Part shown: piece by piece, positions 48,301 to 56,562 of the stretch
Layout: each line of letters starts with the position of its first letter
How positions within the stretch are numbered: position 1 is the first letter of the stretch
Assembly (NCBI RefSeq): GCF_000711875.1
Contig: NZ_JONM01000026.1
Location: 1 to 56,562 of the forward strand
Length of the DNA stretch: 56,562 nt
Reading direction: 5' to 3'
DNA from: Andreprevotia chitinilytica DSM 18519
Lineage (GTDB): Bacteria > Pseudomonadota > Gammaproteobacteria > Burkholderiales > Chitinibacteraceae
The notes under the pieces: generated by a model
Told to the model about the DNA's origin: nothing
Databases searched by the model: none
The model's input: the letters and a program-made list of their open reading frames with translations, nothing else
Translations under genes and position numbers: made by a program

Positions 48301-49242
48301 GGCATCGACCATTTTCCAGCTGACGAGGTTGTCGAGCGCGGTGCCCCACAACACGGCTTTCTTGCCGCCAGCGTTCATCGCGACGTTGCCGCCGATGCAC
48401 GAGGCATCAGCAGAAGTCGGATCGACCGCGAACACGAGACCGGCCTCTTCGGCGGCTTCCATCACGCGGCGGGTCACAACGCCCGCGCCGCACTGGATGG
48501 TGGCGACTTTTTTGCTTTGACCCGGAATCTCGATGAATTCGACGCCATTGTGGCGATCGAGCTTTTCGGTGTTGATCACGGCCGATAGCGGTGTGAGCGG
48601 GACTGCGCCACCGGTGTAGCCGGTACCACCGCCACGTGGAATCACCGTGAGGCCCAGCTCGATACAGGCGGCCACCAGCGGGGCCATTTCTTCTTCGGTA
48701 TCCGGGGCGAGTACGACGAACGGGTATTCGACGCGCCAGTCGGTAGCATCGGTGACGTGCGACACGCGGGCGAGGCCATCAAAGCAGATATTGTCGCGGC
48801 GGGTATGCGCGCTCATGCGCTTCATCACCTTCTTGCGCAACACGGCGACTTCGTGGAATTCCTGCTCGAACGCGTCGACGGCGACCTTGGCACGGCTGAC
48901 CAGGAAGCCAACCTGCGGATTTTCCTGACGGCGCTTTTCGATCTCGGCCAAGCGGTGGCGCATGGCATCGACGAGCATCTTGAGCCGCTTCGGGTTCTCC
49001 AGCAGGTCGTCTTGCAGGTAGGGATTGCGCTTGACCACCCAGATGTCGCCCAGCACTTCGAACAACATCCGCGCGGAACGCCCGGTCACCCGTTGCTGGC
49101 GCAATTCGTCGAGCACCCGCCAACCTTCGTCGCCCAACAGGCGGATCACGATCTCGCGATCAGAGAACGAAGTGTAGTTGTAAGGGATTTCGCGCAGGCG
49201 CTCGGCGGCGTGAGGGAGGCTGGCGGCGGTGTGGTCTGCCAT
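45370..49242 (-). CDS. Giant FAD-linked oxidase / Fe-S oxidoreductase fusion
   Basis: A 1290-residue fusion. An N-terminal domain (about 10-100, [21 protein letters not shown]) is what I recall as DUF3683. Then comes a PCMH-type FAD-binding domain (about 160-330, with [22 protein letters not shown]) and an FAD-oxidase C domain including [15 protein letters not shown]. Two 4Fe-4S motifs follow ([11 protein letters not shown] near 820, [12 protein letters not shown] near 884) and two cysteine-rich CCG domains (CCGYP near 1069, RCCGESG near 1190), as in GlpC or LutA-type proteins. It probably oxidises a 2-hydroxy acid such as D-lactate or 2-hydroxyglutarate and passes electrons to quinone; the substrate is inferred. 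ATG 49242 is used rather than TTG 49251. Confidence 0.9.
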   Translation of the reverse strand: MADHTAASLPHAAERLREIPYNYTSFSDREIVIRLLGDEGWRVLDELRQQRVTGRSARMLFEVLGDIWVVKRNPYLQDDLLENPKRLKMLVDAMRHRLAEIEKRRQENPQVGFLVSRAKVAVDAFEQEFHEVAVLRKKVMKRMSAHTRRDNICFDGLARVSHVTDATDWRVEYPFVVLAPDTEEEMAPLVAACIELGLTVIPRGGGTGYTGGAVPLTPLSAVINTEKLDRHNGVEFIEIPGQSKKVATIQCGAGVVTRRVMEAAEEAGLVFAVDPTSADASCIGGNVAMNAGGKKAVLWGTALDNLVSWKMVDADGNWKFIERLDHNMSKIHDAEKATFRVTTYKPDGKTKLSEGVLSIPGKSFRKEGLGKDVTDKFLSGLPGVQKEGTDGLITSARFVLHRMPAHVRTVCLEFFGEVSRAVPSIVEIKDYLDGHPDVQLAGLEHLDWRYVRAVGYATKAKSKGRPKMVLVADLVSDNEIAVGEAASQVVRLANARSGEGFIAASAEQRKKFWLDRARTAAIAKHTNAFKINEDVVIPLGRLGEYSDAIERINIELAIDNKLELLEKLNDFFEQGVLPVDFADSPLSREALVGDRRVAALELIARARTHWQWIRTHLDDAFEAYTAAFPTMPLEKQLSAEEQPQSVFLALRDFVLRVSWKRELLTDFEAMCSSRNDKPLLDAVLAIHQQVLKGRTWVALHMHAGDGNVHTNIPVNSDDYAMLQRAHNAVARIMQVARDLDGVISGEHGIGITKYEFLTKEELAPFEQYKQLVDPNGHFNKGKLLAGADLTNAYTPSFSLLGAESLILEQSDIGEIADSIKDCLRCGKCKPVCTTHVPRANLLYSPRNKILATGLLTEAFLYEEQTRRGVSLKHFDELGDVADHCTVCHRCVNPCPVKIDFGDVSVAMRNFLRKEGQKKFNPVTSLGMTFLTIKDPATIKLIRKLTIEWGYKGQRLAHKLAKKLGLLKPFLKQPPTTLGTPPIKTQVIHFINKPMPGKLPKKTARALLDVEDAATIPVIRNPAQAMEEQESVFYFPGCGSERLFSQVGLATQAMLWHVGTTTVLPPGYLCCGYPQTSAGQADKGDKITTDNRVLFHRVANTLNYLDIKTVIVSCGTCMDQLQKYQFEQIFPGCRLLDIHEYLMEKGVHLEGVAGTRYMYHEPCHTPMKQYKGIEVANQLMGTQVDLNDRCCGESGTFGVSKPQIATQVRFRKEEEMRAGAEKLRKESGAETPVKVLTSCPSCLQGLQRYNDDSGTEADYIVVEIAKHVLGADWMPDYVEKARNGGIERVLL

Positions 49243-49510
49243 GGCAGGCAATCTCGCAATGCTGCTAAAGATGGGATTTTACCGGAATTTACTTCGCCTA
49301 AAGGCCCAATTTGATTGGGGTTTTAGGGAGATCGGCCAAGATGCGGGTGAATTGCGCCGGCGAACAAAACCCGGAATGGCGACGCGCACCGGGCAGCACG
49401 CCGCAAACTGCACAAAATGAGGACATGTAAAACGCCTCTGCCCGGTCCGGTGGACATGAGGGGGCAAAAACCGTCATCCCTTACGGAAACAGCGCCCCGC
49501 ACAGCCAGCT

Positions 49511-51112
49511 TCAATGCCGTGGCTGATCAACCATCACCTGATTGCGCCCGCCCGCCTTGGCGCGATAGAGCTGCCGGTCGGCGCGCTCAAGCAACTCGAC
49601 CAGATACATATCGGCGATCCGATCGGCAACGCCCACGCTGACGGTGAGCACCAGATCAGGGTGGATACGGCTCCACGGCCAGCTCTCGACCAGCTTGCGC
49701 AGGCGCTCGGCCAATTCGACACCGCCATGCCAATCGCGGCCCGGCAGCATGATCAGGAACTCCTCGCCGCCATAGCGGGCCACCAGATCGTCCTGCCGAC
49801 AGCCGGATTTGAGCAAGGCGGCGGTCTGGCGAAGCACGGTATCGCCCAAGCCATGACCAAAGCGATCATTCACACGCTTGAAGTGGTCGATGTCGATCAT
49901 CAGCGCCGTGATCGGCTGGCTGTCCTCACGCGCTCGCGCAAACATCTGCTCGCCCAACGTATCCATGCCGCGCCGGTTCAGCACCCCGGTGAGCGCATCC
50001 TGAATCGCCAGCTTTTCAGCCCGTTGCAATTCGCGGCGCTGCGTCGCGCCTTGTTGGCGCAGATTGGCGTTTTCCAGCCGGGCTTTTTCGACTTCCAGCC
50101 GCATTTCCATCAAATGCAGTTTGTATGGCGATGCTTGACGCAGGATCGCCACATAACCGGCGTGATAGCGCCGGTAGTAGTGTAACGAGCGCTGCACATC
50201 GCCCAGCCCTTCGAAGGTGAAGCTGAGCTGCTCTTCGATCTGATACACCAGATGGGCCGCGCCAATCGACTCGGCTTGCGTGAGCGCCAGCTGCAACAAG
50301 CTGGCGGAGCGGCCTTCATGTTTGCGTGCGAATTCGAGCTTGCCCAGCAGCAGCAGATTGGCGGCCTCACCCCACAGATTGCCGTGGGCGCGGTTGATAT
50401 CGAGCGCTTGTTCGAGATAGCGCTCGGCATGCTCCAGCTCGTGCTTGCTCAGATAGACCGCGCCGATGCCGCTCAGCGTATCGGCTTCGTATTCAAGATG
50501 TGGGGTGCGGCGCAACAGTTCGTGCGCCGCATTGAGTTCTTCCAGCGCATCGTCAAAACGGCCCAGTCGATGCAGGTCCACCCCCAGATTGATCAGCACC
50601 GCCGCCTTGAGAGTGTCATCGGTGAGATGCTGGAAGCCATCACGCGCCTTCAGGTGATGGTCGTAGGCGGACTGGAAATCGTCGTGGGCGAAATAGAGCT
50701 GGCCGATGCCGATCTGGGCGCGCACATAGGCTTCGTAGGCTTCGATGTTGAGCGACACATCCAGACAGCTCGACCAATACTGCAGCGCCGTGTCGTACTC
50801 GGCCAGCACATAGTGCGCGCGGGCGATTTCCTGCAGACATTCGGCCACGTGCAAGGTATAGCCATATTCCTCACCGAGAAAGAGGCTATGGCGCATCAGC
50901 GCAATCGCTTCCTGATACCCACCCTGCAGCAAGAGCGCACGGGCATGGTTCAGCAGCCCCTCGACGTAGCCGAAGTGGTAATCGAGCTGGATGGCCTGCT
51001 TGCAGGCGGCTTCTGCCAGCGAACGCGCTTCATCGCTCCGGTCGCGATACATCGCCCGGGCGCGCTGGTTAAGTTGATCGACGGTAGCGGAGGAAACCGG
51101 GTCGGCGTTCAT
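49511..51112 (-). CDS. TPR-repeat diguanylate cyclase
   Basis: A 533-residue soluble protein. The N-terminal ~330 residues are tetratricopeptide-type helical repeats (for example ECLQEIARAHYVLAEYDTAL, RAQIGIGQLYFAHDDFQSAY, NLWGEAANLLLLGKLEFA). A coiled coil (about 335-375, MRLEVEKARLENANLRQQGA) leads to a GGDEF domain with ALTGVLNRRG, MIDIDHFKRVNDRFGH, I-site RQDD and GGEEF at 448-452, all consistent with activity. It should make c-di-GMP in response to something bound by the TPR part. The ATG at 51112 matches the starts of its two paralogues; a longer frame begins at a GTG (51175). Confidence 0.92.
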   Translation of the reverse strand: MNADPVSSATVDQLNQRARAMYRDRSDEARSLAEAACKQAIQLDYHFGYVEGLLNHARALLLQGGYQEAIALMRHSLFLGEEYGYTLHVAECLQEIARAHYVLAEYDTALQYWSSCLDVSLNIEAYEAYVRAQIGIGQLYFAHDDFQSAYDHHLKARDGFQHLTDDTLKAAVLINLGVDLHRLGRFDDALEELNAAHELLRRTPHLEYEADTLSGIGAVYLSKHELEHAERYLEQALDINRAHGNLWGEAANLLLLGKLEFARKHEGRSASLLQLALTQAESIGAAHLVYQIEEQLSFTFEGLGDVQRSLHYYRRYHAGYVAILRQASPYKLHLMEMRLEVEKARLENANLRQQGATQRRELQRAEKLAIQDALTGVLNRRGMDTLGEQMFARAREDSQPITALMIDIDHFKRVNDRFGHGLGDTVLRQTAALLKSGCRQDDLVARYGGEEFLIMLPGRDWHGGVELAERLRKLVESWPWSRIHPDLVLTVSVGVADRIADMYLVELLERADRQLYRAKAGGRNQVMVDQPRH

Positions 51113-51319
51113 TGCTGGCGAAAGTAGCGAGAAAAAGGTCCGTTCAAACAGAGGCTTGGCGACGCTTGTGATCACAACCGCAAAGCAGGCATCGGGAAAA
51201 CCCGAACAGCATAACCGGCCCGCACAAAGCGCGAATCCTTGATTTGGCCGAACGGCGGAAAATCTGCGACCAAGCGTGCGGCCCGGTGCGCCGGATCGCT
51301 TGCCTTGGCTATCGGCGCC

Positions 51320-52330
51320 TTACTGCGTCAACCGTAACTCCATATTGGCAAAGCGGCTGGAACTGACTTGCTCGCTCATTTGCTGCTGCAACCCGTCATA
51401 GGCAGCCAAATGCTCAATCGAGCGTTCTGGTTGATCCAGCCCGACATACAGCGTGGAAAGCGCCAGATGGATGCGGGCCACCAGATTCTGCGCGCCCATT
51501 TCCTTGGCCAGATGCATGGCACGCAACAACTCATCGTGCGCCGTATCCAGCTCGCCCTCGGTGAGGCTGCAGTGCCCAAGCCAGAACAGGTCATTGGCCT
51601 CGCCCCACAGATTGGTGTGCAGCCGGTTGATCTTGAGCGCAACGCGCAAGCTCATGCGCGCCTTGGTCAGATCGCCCCGGGCAAACTGGATCTGGCCCAT
51701 GATGCCGTAGATTTCGGCTTCGAATTCGTAGTGTTCCGCCGCTCGCGCCAAGGGCAGCGCCTGTTTGAGCACGGCGCAGGCTTCGTCGAAATGCGCCAGA
51801 TATTGCAGATCGACCGCGATATTGATCAGGCTGCTGGCCGTCAATTGCACGTTGTCGCACTCTTCGGCCAATTCGGATGCGCGGCGGTGATGCGCCAGGG
51901 CTTTTTCGTATTGCTCGTGGGCGAACATCACTTGGCCCAGCCCGATGTGGGCCCGCACGCGGTCAACTTCCGCGACGAGATTGGCTGGCAGCTCCAGGCA
52001 GGCAAACCAGCAATCACTGGCAGAGTCGTAATCGCCCTGGGTGTAGTGGCTGCGTGCGATCTGCTGCAGCGCTTCGCCATGCCGGATACCGATGTCCCGC
52101 GTGTTGCCGATGTCCATGACCGTCATCATCTCGTTCATGGCATCGCCATACCGGCCAAACAGGAACAGCACCTGTGCCGAGATATTCAGCGCCTCGGCTT
52201 CGCCCGGCGCGTCGCCCAGTGAACGTGCGAGTTCCCGTGCGCTACGCGCAAAGGCGAGTGCATCGGCGCTCTGGGAGTAAACCAGCTTGCGCGCGCGTTC
52301 CAGCAAGGCTTCAAGGTCGGATTGGGGCAT
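51320..52330 (-). CDS. TPR-repeat protein, GGDEF-less paralogue (A)
   Basis: A 336-residue protein made only of TPR-like helical repeats, collinear with the N-terminal part of the neighbouring diguanylate cyclase. Shared segments: EALQQIARSHYTQGDYDSAS, RAHIGLGQVMFAHEQYEKAL, LHTNLWGEANDLFWLGH. It stops at RFANMELRLTQ, the position where the cyclase continues MEMRLEVEKARLEN into its coiled coil. The 207 bases between the two genes hold no visible GGDEF remnant. The start at 52330 matches the paralogue. The function is unknown; a scaffold or competitor for the same ligand is possible. Confidence 0.85.
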   Translation of the reverse strand: MPQSDLEALLERARKLVYSQSADALAFARSARELARSLGDAPGEAEALNISAQVLFLFGRYGDAMNEMMTVMDIGNTRDIGIRHGEALQQIARSHYTQGDYDSASDCWFACLELPANLVAEVDRVRAHIGLGQVMFAHEQYEKALAHHRRASELAEECDNVQLTASSLINIAVDLQYLAHFDEACAVLKQALPLARAAEHYEFEAEIYGIMGQIQFARGDLTKARMSLRVALKINRLHTNLWGEANDLFWLGHCSLTEGELDTAHDELLRAMHLAKEMGAQNLVARIHLALSTLYVGLDQPERSIEHLAAYDGLQQQMSEQVSSSRFANMELRLTQ

Positions 52331-52458
52331 GGGTACAAATGGCGAAATCGGTACTGCGGATTCGAAGCTTAGCACTTCGGCCACCGCTTCACCGGCCCAG
52401 CATACATGGGCGTTTGCATCCGTTGTTGCGCTGCAACGCCCGCTGCAAGCCGAGGGAG

Positions 52459-53619
52459 CTAAACCGCCATGGCGACGATGCGGGCGCAATCGTCCGGCGT
52501 CAGCACGCCGCCTTCACCCAATTTGAGCCGGTTATGCCGCGTGAGCTGCTCGCGCACGGCCTTTGCCACTTCGCTGGCATCGAGCTGATAAGCGGAAAAC
52601 CGTGTCGGCACGCCCAGATGCTCGAAGAACGCTTCGGTCGCGTCGATGGCGCCTGCCGCCACGCTGGCATCGCTGCCGCTCAAACGCCAGACGCGCCGGC
52701 CGTATTGCGCCAGTTTGGCCGTTTTGTCTTTCAGACGGTAACGCAACAGGCTGGGCAAGGTCAGCGCCAGCGAGCGGGCATGATCGATGCCGTGCAGCGC
52801 AGTCAACTCGTGACCGATTGCATGCGTAGCCCAATCGACGACCTGACCGATGCCCACCAGCCCGAACAACGCCTGATTGGCAGCCCAGACCAGATTGGCG
52901 CGGGCATCGGGGTTCGCTGGGTCAGTCAGCGTGACCGGGCCGTTTTCGATCAGGGTGGAGAGGATGCCTTCCGCGAGCCGATCCTGAATCGCCGCGCCGC
53001 TGGGCACGGTCAGGTATTGCTCGGTGGTGTGCACGAAGGCGTCAACGATGCCGTTGGCGACCTGCCGCGTCGGCAAGGTTTGCGTCACGGACGGGTCGAG
53101 CACGGCGAAGCGCGGGAACACCAGCGCATTCTTGAACGAGAGTTTGTCTTGCGTTTCGCGCCGGGTGATGACCGCCGCGTTGTTGCTTTCCGACCCGGTG
53201 GCCGGCAGCGTCAGCACGCAGCCCAGCGGGGTCGCGGTATGCAGCGGGGTGCGGTTGCCGACGATCTGCCACAGGTCGATGGCCGGATCGAGCGTGATCC
53301 CCGCGGCAATGAACTTGCTGCCGTCGATCACCGAACCGCCACCGGCGGCCAGCACCCAATCCACGCGCTCGGCACGGCCCAACTCAACGGCGCGTTTCAG
53401 CGTTTCAAACTCGGGGTTCGGTTCGATACCGGCAAACTCGATCACCGTGCGGCCAGCGAGTGCGGCTGCAATCTGCGCATGCACGCCATTGTGATGAATG
53501 CTGCCGCCGCCATAGGTCAGCAGTACGCGACTGCCGGCAGGAATCTCTTCGGCAATGCGTGCAATCTGGCCGGGGCCAAAGTGAATGCGAGTGGGATTGT
53601 GAAACGTGAAGGCATGCAT
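52459..53619 (-). CDS. Iron-containing alcohol dehydrogenase (YqhD/BDH-like)
   Basis: A 386-residue group III alcohol/aldehyde dehydrogenase. It begins FTFHNPTRIHFGPGQIA. The nucleotide-binding part has VLLTYGGGSIHHNG and WVLAAGGGSVIDGSKFIA. The metal-site region has THAIGHELTALHGIDHARSLA, with the histidines that hold the metal. The GGGSVIDGSKF variant resembles YqhD, an NADPH-dependent aldehyde reductase. It lies between two TPR paralogues, 45 and 128 bases from them, on the same strand. Relevance to the TPR genes is unknown. Confidence 0.93.
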   Translation of the reverse strand: MHAFTFHNPTRIHFGPGQIARIAEEIPAGSRVLLTYGGGSIHHNGVHAQIAAALAGRTVIEFAGIEPNPEFETLKRAVELGRAERVDWVLAAGGGSVIDGSKFIAAGITLDPAIDLWQIVGNRTPLHTATPLGCVLTLPATGSESNNAAVITRRETQDKLSFKNALVFPRFAVLDPSVTQTLPTRQVANGIVDAFVHTTEQYLTVPSGAAIQDRLAEGILSTLIENGPVTLTDPANPDARANLVWAANQALFGLVGIGQVVDWATHAIGHELTALHGIDHARSLALTLPSLLRYRLKDKTAKLAQYGRRVWRLSGSDASVAAGAIDATEAFFEHLGVPTRFSAYQLDASEVAKAVREQLTRHNRLKLGEGGVLTPDDCARIVAMAV

Positions 53620-53664
53620 GGCGAAGCACTCCTGGCAGGCCTTGGGTGATTGCTTGGGTGACCG

Positions 53665-54675
53665 CTAGCAGCTGAGTTGTGCTTCCAGTGCCCGCAGTTG
53701 TGCAAACGTCGTCGGCCTGACGATGCGGTTGAATACATCCTGATAACGCCGATGATAGCGCTCTGCCGCTTGGGGGTCACCGAGCCGGTGGCTCACGTTC
53801 GCCAGTAGCCGGTTGATTTGGTAGATGTCATGCGCCGAGCCCATGTCCTCGGCCTTTTGCTGCGCCGCCAGGAAACAGGCGCGCGCTTCGGTCAGGTCGC
53901 CTTCCGCCAGATGAAGCCGGCCGCGTGTGATCTGCTGCGAGGTCTCGCCCCACATCCAGGCGCGTCGCAACGATTCGGCCTGGGCGAGATAGGTATGCGC
54001 CAAGACCGTTTCGCCCAGATCCAGTGCGATATGGCAGAGATAAACAAAAATTTCGCCCTGATATTCCTGGTTGCCGGCTTCTTGCGCCAGCGGCTGCGCG
54101 GCGATCAGTTGCTCACGCGCTTCGTCGTAGCGGTGCAGCTTGTAGTAGTCGGCAGCGAGGTTGATTTTCACCCGGCAGCGCAAATCCACATCGAGCTGCA
54201 GCGTGATCATTTTTTCGGCGGTGAGGTGATGCGCCAGCGCCATCTGGAATGATTCGTGCGCGTAATAGACCTGGCCAAGCCCGATATGAGCGTAGACACG
54301 CGTGGAGAGCATGAAGCCGGCGTTGTGCATCTGATCGAGACAATCGCCCCAATACGCAATCGCCTCGCCGTACTCGCCCAGCGTGTAATAGACGCTCGCC
54401 AGCTCCTGGATGATCTCGCCACGCTCCGCGACCAGATCTTCGGTCTCGGCAATCATCAACGCCCTCAGGAGGGCCTGCTGGCCATCCGGCACTTTGCCAA
54501 AGCTGAGCAGCAGCGCGCCATAGCGACGCCACGCCTTGGACGCCATGGTGGCATCGTCGGCTTGCTGCGCCAGCTCACTCGCTTGTCCGGCCAGGCTCAG
54601 CGCCTTGTGCGGATTGACATACGTGAGCCGTTCGCTTTCTTCGATCAGGTGGGCCAGATCGGCCAACTCCGGCAT
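53665..54675 (-). CDS. TPR-repeat protein, GGDEF-less paralogue (B)
   Basis: A 336-residue TPR-like protein, the same length as paralogue A and collinear with it and with the cyclase N terminus. Matching segments are EIIQELASVYYTLGEYGEAI, YAHIGLGQVYYAHESFQMAL and the Trp-rich AWMWGETSQQITRGRLHLAEGD. It ends TFAQLRALEAQLSC, again just where the cyclase enters its coiled coil. The start at 54675 gives MPELADLAHLIEESERL, like MPQSDLEALLERARKL of paralogue A. It is first in the TPR-B, ADH, TPR-A, cyclase order. Confidence 0.85.
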   Translation of the reverse strand: MPELADLAHLIEESERLTYVNPHKALSLAGQASELAQQADDATMASKAWRRYGALLLSFGKVPDGQQALLRALMIAETEDLVAERGEIIQELASVYYTLGEYGEAIAYWGDCLDQMHNAGFMLSTRVYAHIGLGQVYYAHESFQMALAHHLTAEKMITLQLDVDLRCRVKINLAADYYKLHRYDEAREQLIAAQPLAQEAGNQEYQGEIFVYLCHIALDLGETVLAHTYLAQAESLRRAWMWGETSQQITRGRLHLAEGDLTEARACFLAAQQKAEDMGSAHDIYQINRLLANVSHRLGDPQAAERYHRRYQDVFNRIVRPTTFAQLRALEAQLSC

Positions 54676-54767
54676 GGCTTGAACGAACCTCAAAGTAACG
54701 GGCGGGGATGGGTCGCAGACTAACGCCATCCCTCACTCATTTCAAGTAAATTTCCAAATGCTGACTA

Positions 54768-54797
54768 AATATAAGCAGATTCTTTCTTAGTAATGAA
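54768..54797 (-). promoter_or_regulatory. Candidate promoter for TPR paralogue B
   Basis: On the minus strand TTCATT (54792-54797) and TATATT (54768-54773) are 18 bases apart, about 90 bases before the ATG at 54675. The 54676-55030 gap is AT-rich compared with the surroundings. Beyond this promoter and the terminator at 55031, I see nothing in it. Confidence 0.3.
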
Positions 54798-55030
54798 TAC
54801 ATCGCGGGTTGCAACGTCGCAAGCAAACACGGTTTGAAACGGTCGTTCACTGCCAAACCCATTGGCGATCTCACTCAAAAATCCCAACAAGAATGAAAGC
54901 ATATTTAAGAATTAATGAAAAACGCTGCCAGGCAATGCGCTAAATCGGTGCCATATCAGACTCAGGCGGGCCTACCGCGCAGGTATACAGCTGATCGATA
55001 TCCAAGTCATACCGTGGCTAGCGTGCACGC

Positions 55031-55059
55031 AAAAAAGCCGGCCCTTGCGGGCCGGCTTT
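55031..55059 (-). terminator. Rho-independent terminator of the chitinase gene
   Basis: On the minus strand AAAGCCGGCCC-gcaa-GGGCCGGCTTTTTT forms an 11-base stem with a 4-base loop and a T-run of six. It starts 33 bases after the chitinase stop. Confidence 0.95.
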
Positions 55060-55091
55060 CTCAAACCAGAATCAGCAGCAATAGCGCTGAA

Positions 55092-56562
55092 TCAAAGTCC
55101 GAGGGCAGAGATGAAGCGGTTGGTGAACGTGGCACCGGACTGATCGCGGTCATACGACCAGAAGTGCACGCCTGCCAAGCCATTCGCCTTGACCCACGAG
55201 GACACGGTGTCCACATCGGTCAGGGAGAAGTTTTCACCAGCAACGTCGTTCGCCAGAATCATTGGCGTCACTTCGATCTGGCTATACGGCAGGTTGTAGT
55301 AGCGATGCAGGTTCATCGCGGCCTGGATGGCGGACTGGCCCATCTGGCACTGACTACCACTGACCACGCAGGTGCCATTGCTGGCCGGGCTGCCGTAGTC
55401 CATCGTCATCAAGTTGACGGTGTAGTTGGTCAGGCCGTAGCTCTTGATCGCATTCATGACCATGATGCCCATGCTGCCCAGCGGGTTCGGCGAGCTGGCA
55501 CCTTGGTCGACCGCAACGGCAGAACCGCTCGGGCTTTGCGCCAGCGTAGCCAGCGTGAAGCTGTAACGCAGGTTCGGCCACGTCTTCTGAGCCGTGATCA
55601 CGCGCTGCACCAGATCATTGACCTGTTGCTGGGTCTGACCGGCTTCAATGTCGAAGTCCACGCCGATCATATTGGCCGAGTAGTAGTTGTTGATGAACTT
55701 GGTGAAGCCCGCGTCGGTCGCGCAAGTAAACGCACCCGCAGCGCCACCGGTGGAGACGATGTACTTCTTGCCCGAACCGGTGAACAACGGCACGTTGGTG
55801 GCCGCAAACGTAGCCGGCAGCATGCCGCCGAGGTTTTCGCCCACTGGCGATGCAGCGGAAGAACCGCACTCGCCGGTAACGAACGCCCAAGTCAGCGTCG
55901 TGGCCTTGGCCGGCATATCGACCGTGATGGCCTGCGCGGTGCCCTTGGCCACCGTGCTGCGCATTTCATCGTTGTTCCAGTCGGTATTGACGGTCACGTC
56001 CTTGTACGGGCTGTACATGAAGCTGGCCGGTACGCCGCTCGGGGTCGGTGTCGGGACTGGGGTCGCGGTCGGAGCGGGTGTCGGCGTAGCCGGGGTAGGT
56101 GTCGGCGTTGCGGTCGGCTTCGGTGTCGGGGTAGCGGTCGGAACCGGTGTCGGTACCGGCGTTGCGCCGCCACAGTTGCCCAGCACAGTCCAATCCTTGC
56201 CGGAGCCGCTCGGGCCGCTGTTGGTCGACGGATTGGCGTTGGTCCACCAGTTGGCAACGTAATTCACGCCATTCAACGTGACCTTGTCGCCGCCGTTGTA
56301 GTGATCCTGCGTTGCGCTCCACGCTGCGTAGCAGGTGGTGGCCGGGGTCGGCGCGGGGGTCGGGGTAGCAGTCGGCGTCGGGGCCGTTGTCGGCACTGGC
56401 GTGCCGGTCACCGGTACCGGCGTTGCCGTCGGCTTCGGTGTCGGGGTTGCGGTCGGTGCCGGGGTCGGTGTAGCACCGCCGCTGCTCACGCCAAGGTCAG
56501 TCCACAGGCTGGCGTTGGTCGGGTTCCAGCCGGTGCTGGTGTAGTCGGTCTGGTTGACCAGT
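55092..56562 (-). CDS. Secreted GH18 chitinase with chitin-binding modules (5-prime end outside window)
   Basis: At least 489 residues are in the window; the start lies beyond 56562. From the N-terminal side: the end of a carbohydrate-binding module (DYTSTGWNPTNASLWTDLG), a Pro/Thr linker, and a type 5/12 chitin-binding module (CYAAWSATQDHYNGGDKV, VNYVANWWTNANPS, WTVLGNCG). A second Pro/Thr linker leads to a GH18 catalytic domain. The catalytic DxxDxDxE-type motif is seen as MIGVDFDIEAG, with LMTMDYG and GVHFWSYDRD completing the barrel. It should hydrolyse chitin outside the cell. A signal peptide is expected upstream. Confidence 0.95.
   Translation of the reverse strand, partial: LVNQTDYTSTGWNPTNASLWTDLGVSSGGATPTPAPTATPTPKPTATPVPVTGTPVPTTAPTPTATPTPAPTPATTCYAAWSATQDHYNGGDKVTLNGVNYVANWWTNANPSTNSGPSGSGKDWTVLGNCGGATPVPTPVPTATPTPKPTATPTPTPATPTPAPTATPVPTPTPSGVPASFMYSPYKDVTVNTDWNNDEMRSTVAKGTAQAITVDMPAKATTLTWAFVTGECGSSAASPVGENLGGMLPATFAATNVPLFTGSGKKYIVSTGGAAGAFTCATDAGFTKFINNYYSANMIGVDFDIEAGQTQQQVNDLVQRVITAQKTWPNLRYSFTLATLAQSPSGSAVAVDQGASSPNPLGSMGIMVMNAIKSYGLTNYTVNLMTMDYGSPASNGTCVVSGSQCQMGQSAIQAAMNLHRYYNLPYSQIEVTPMILANDVAGENFSLTDVDTVSSWVKANGLAGVHFWSYDRDQSGATFTNRFISALGL
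56040..56490 (-). repeat. Two Pro/Thr linker-coding repeats in the chitinase
   Basis: The linkers (about 56040-56165 and 56335-56490) are runs of PT, PTP, ATP and KPTATP units. A shared DNA stretch, GTCGGCTTCGGTGTCGGGGT, occurs near 56113 and again near 56427, so the linkers contain recently related DNA. They separate the chitin-binding modules and the catalytic domain. Confidence 0.8.

Noticed and set aside
51113-51319. Remnant of a GGDEF domain after TPR paralogue A
   Set aside because: Translation of the minus strand in this gap shows no GGDEF-like segment; the paralogue appears to end naturally.

Overview
The window looks like a chromosomal segment of a GC-rich (about 60%) betaproteobacterium, most likely in the Neisseriales and possibly near the Chitinibacteraceae. 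This is inferred from gene content only. The pointers are a secreted GH18 chitinase with chitin-binding modules, nagA, the dusB-fis-purH and hemA-prfA blocks, the mreBCD-mrdA-rodA-rlpA shape cluster, a Calvin-type class II fructose-bisphosphate aldolase, pyrB with a non-catalytic dihydroorotase partner, and a very large FAD/Fe-S oxidoreductase of a type I associate with betaproteobacteria. No rRNA, tRNA, CRISPR array, phage or plasmid functions were seen. The only mobile-element remnant is the right end of an IS3-family element at the left edge.

Layout, left to right. 1-320: IS3-family end, inserted in a dispersed intergenic repeat. 429-2765(-): orphan CHASE2 histidine kinase. 3212-8397(+): four-gene chaperone-usher fimbrial locus (subunit, chaperone, usher, tip adhesin). 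8484-16745(-): housekeeping genes read as dusB, fis, purH, pagP, purD, hemA, prfA, ending with a small periplasmic OB-fold protein. 16860-17504(-): glutathione transferase. 17643-18746(+): nagA. 18782-19108(-): small secreted protein. 19209-23257(-): gatC, gatA, a GNAT gene, gatB. 23405-30048(+): mreB, mreC, mreD, mrdA, rodA, rlpA. 30147-33227(+): Cache-PAS-PAS-GGDEF-EAL protein, followed by a PfkB sugar kinase. 34352-38042(-): an ACBP gene, and an operon read yqgE, ruvX, pyrB, pyrC-prime. 38163-40658(+): second hybrid-free sensor kinase, probably leaderless. 40663-49242(-): membrane acyltransferase-like protein, fba, PilZ-like protein, HIT protein, FAD/Fe-S oxidoreductase. 49511-54675(-): three paralogous TPR proteins, one ending in a GGDEF domain, with an iron-type alcohol dehydrogenase among them. 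55092-56562(-): chitinase, cut by the window edge.

How the genes fit together. Chitinase releases GlcNAc oligomers outside the cell and NagA deacetylates GlcNAc-6-P inside, so the window holds both ends of a chitin route but not the uptake and phosphorylation steps. GatCAB makes Gln-tRNA and/or Asn-tRNA by transamidation. HemA and RF1 are co-transcribed. The mre/mrd set runs rod elongation. Surface behaviour is represented by fimbriae and at least two c-di-GMP enzymes (30147 and 49511).

The least explained part is the repeat content. At least five kinds of intergenic repeat occur: long nested palindromes with a small central hairpin flanked by AGCG; perfect REP-type inverted pairs; CTCTCCC-type repeats; GTGAGG-rich tracts placed at stop codons; and short GTAGGGCGGG palindromes. 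Several touch or overlap stop codons. The TPR paralogue cluster and the composite palindrome at 44988-45253 are the best candidates for something undescribed.
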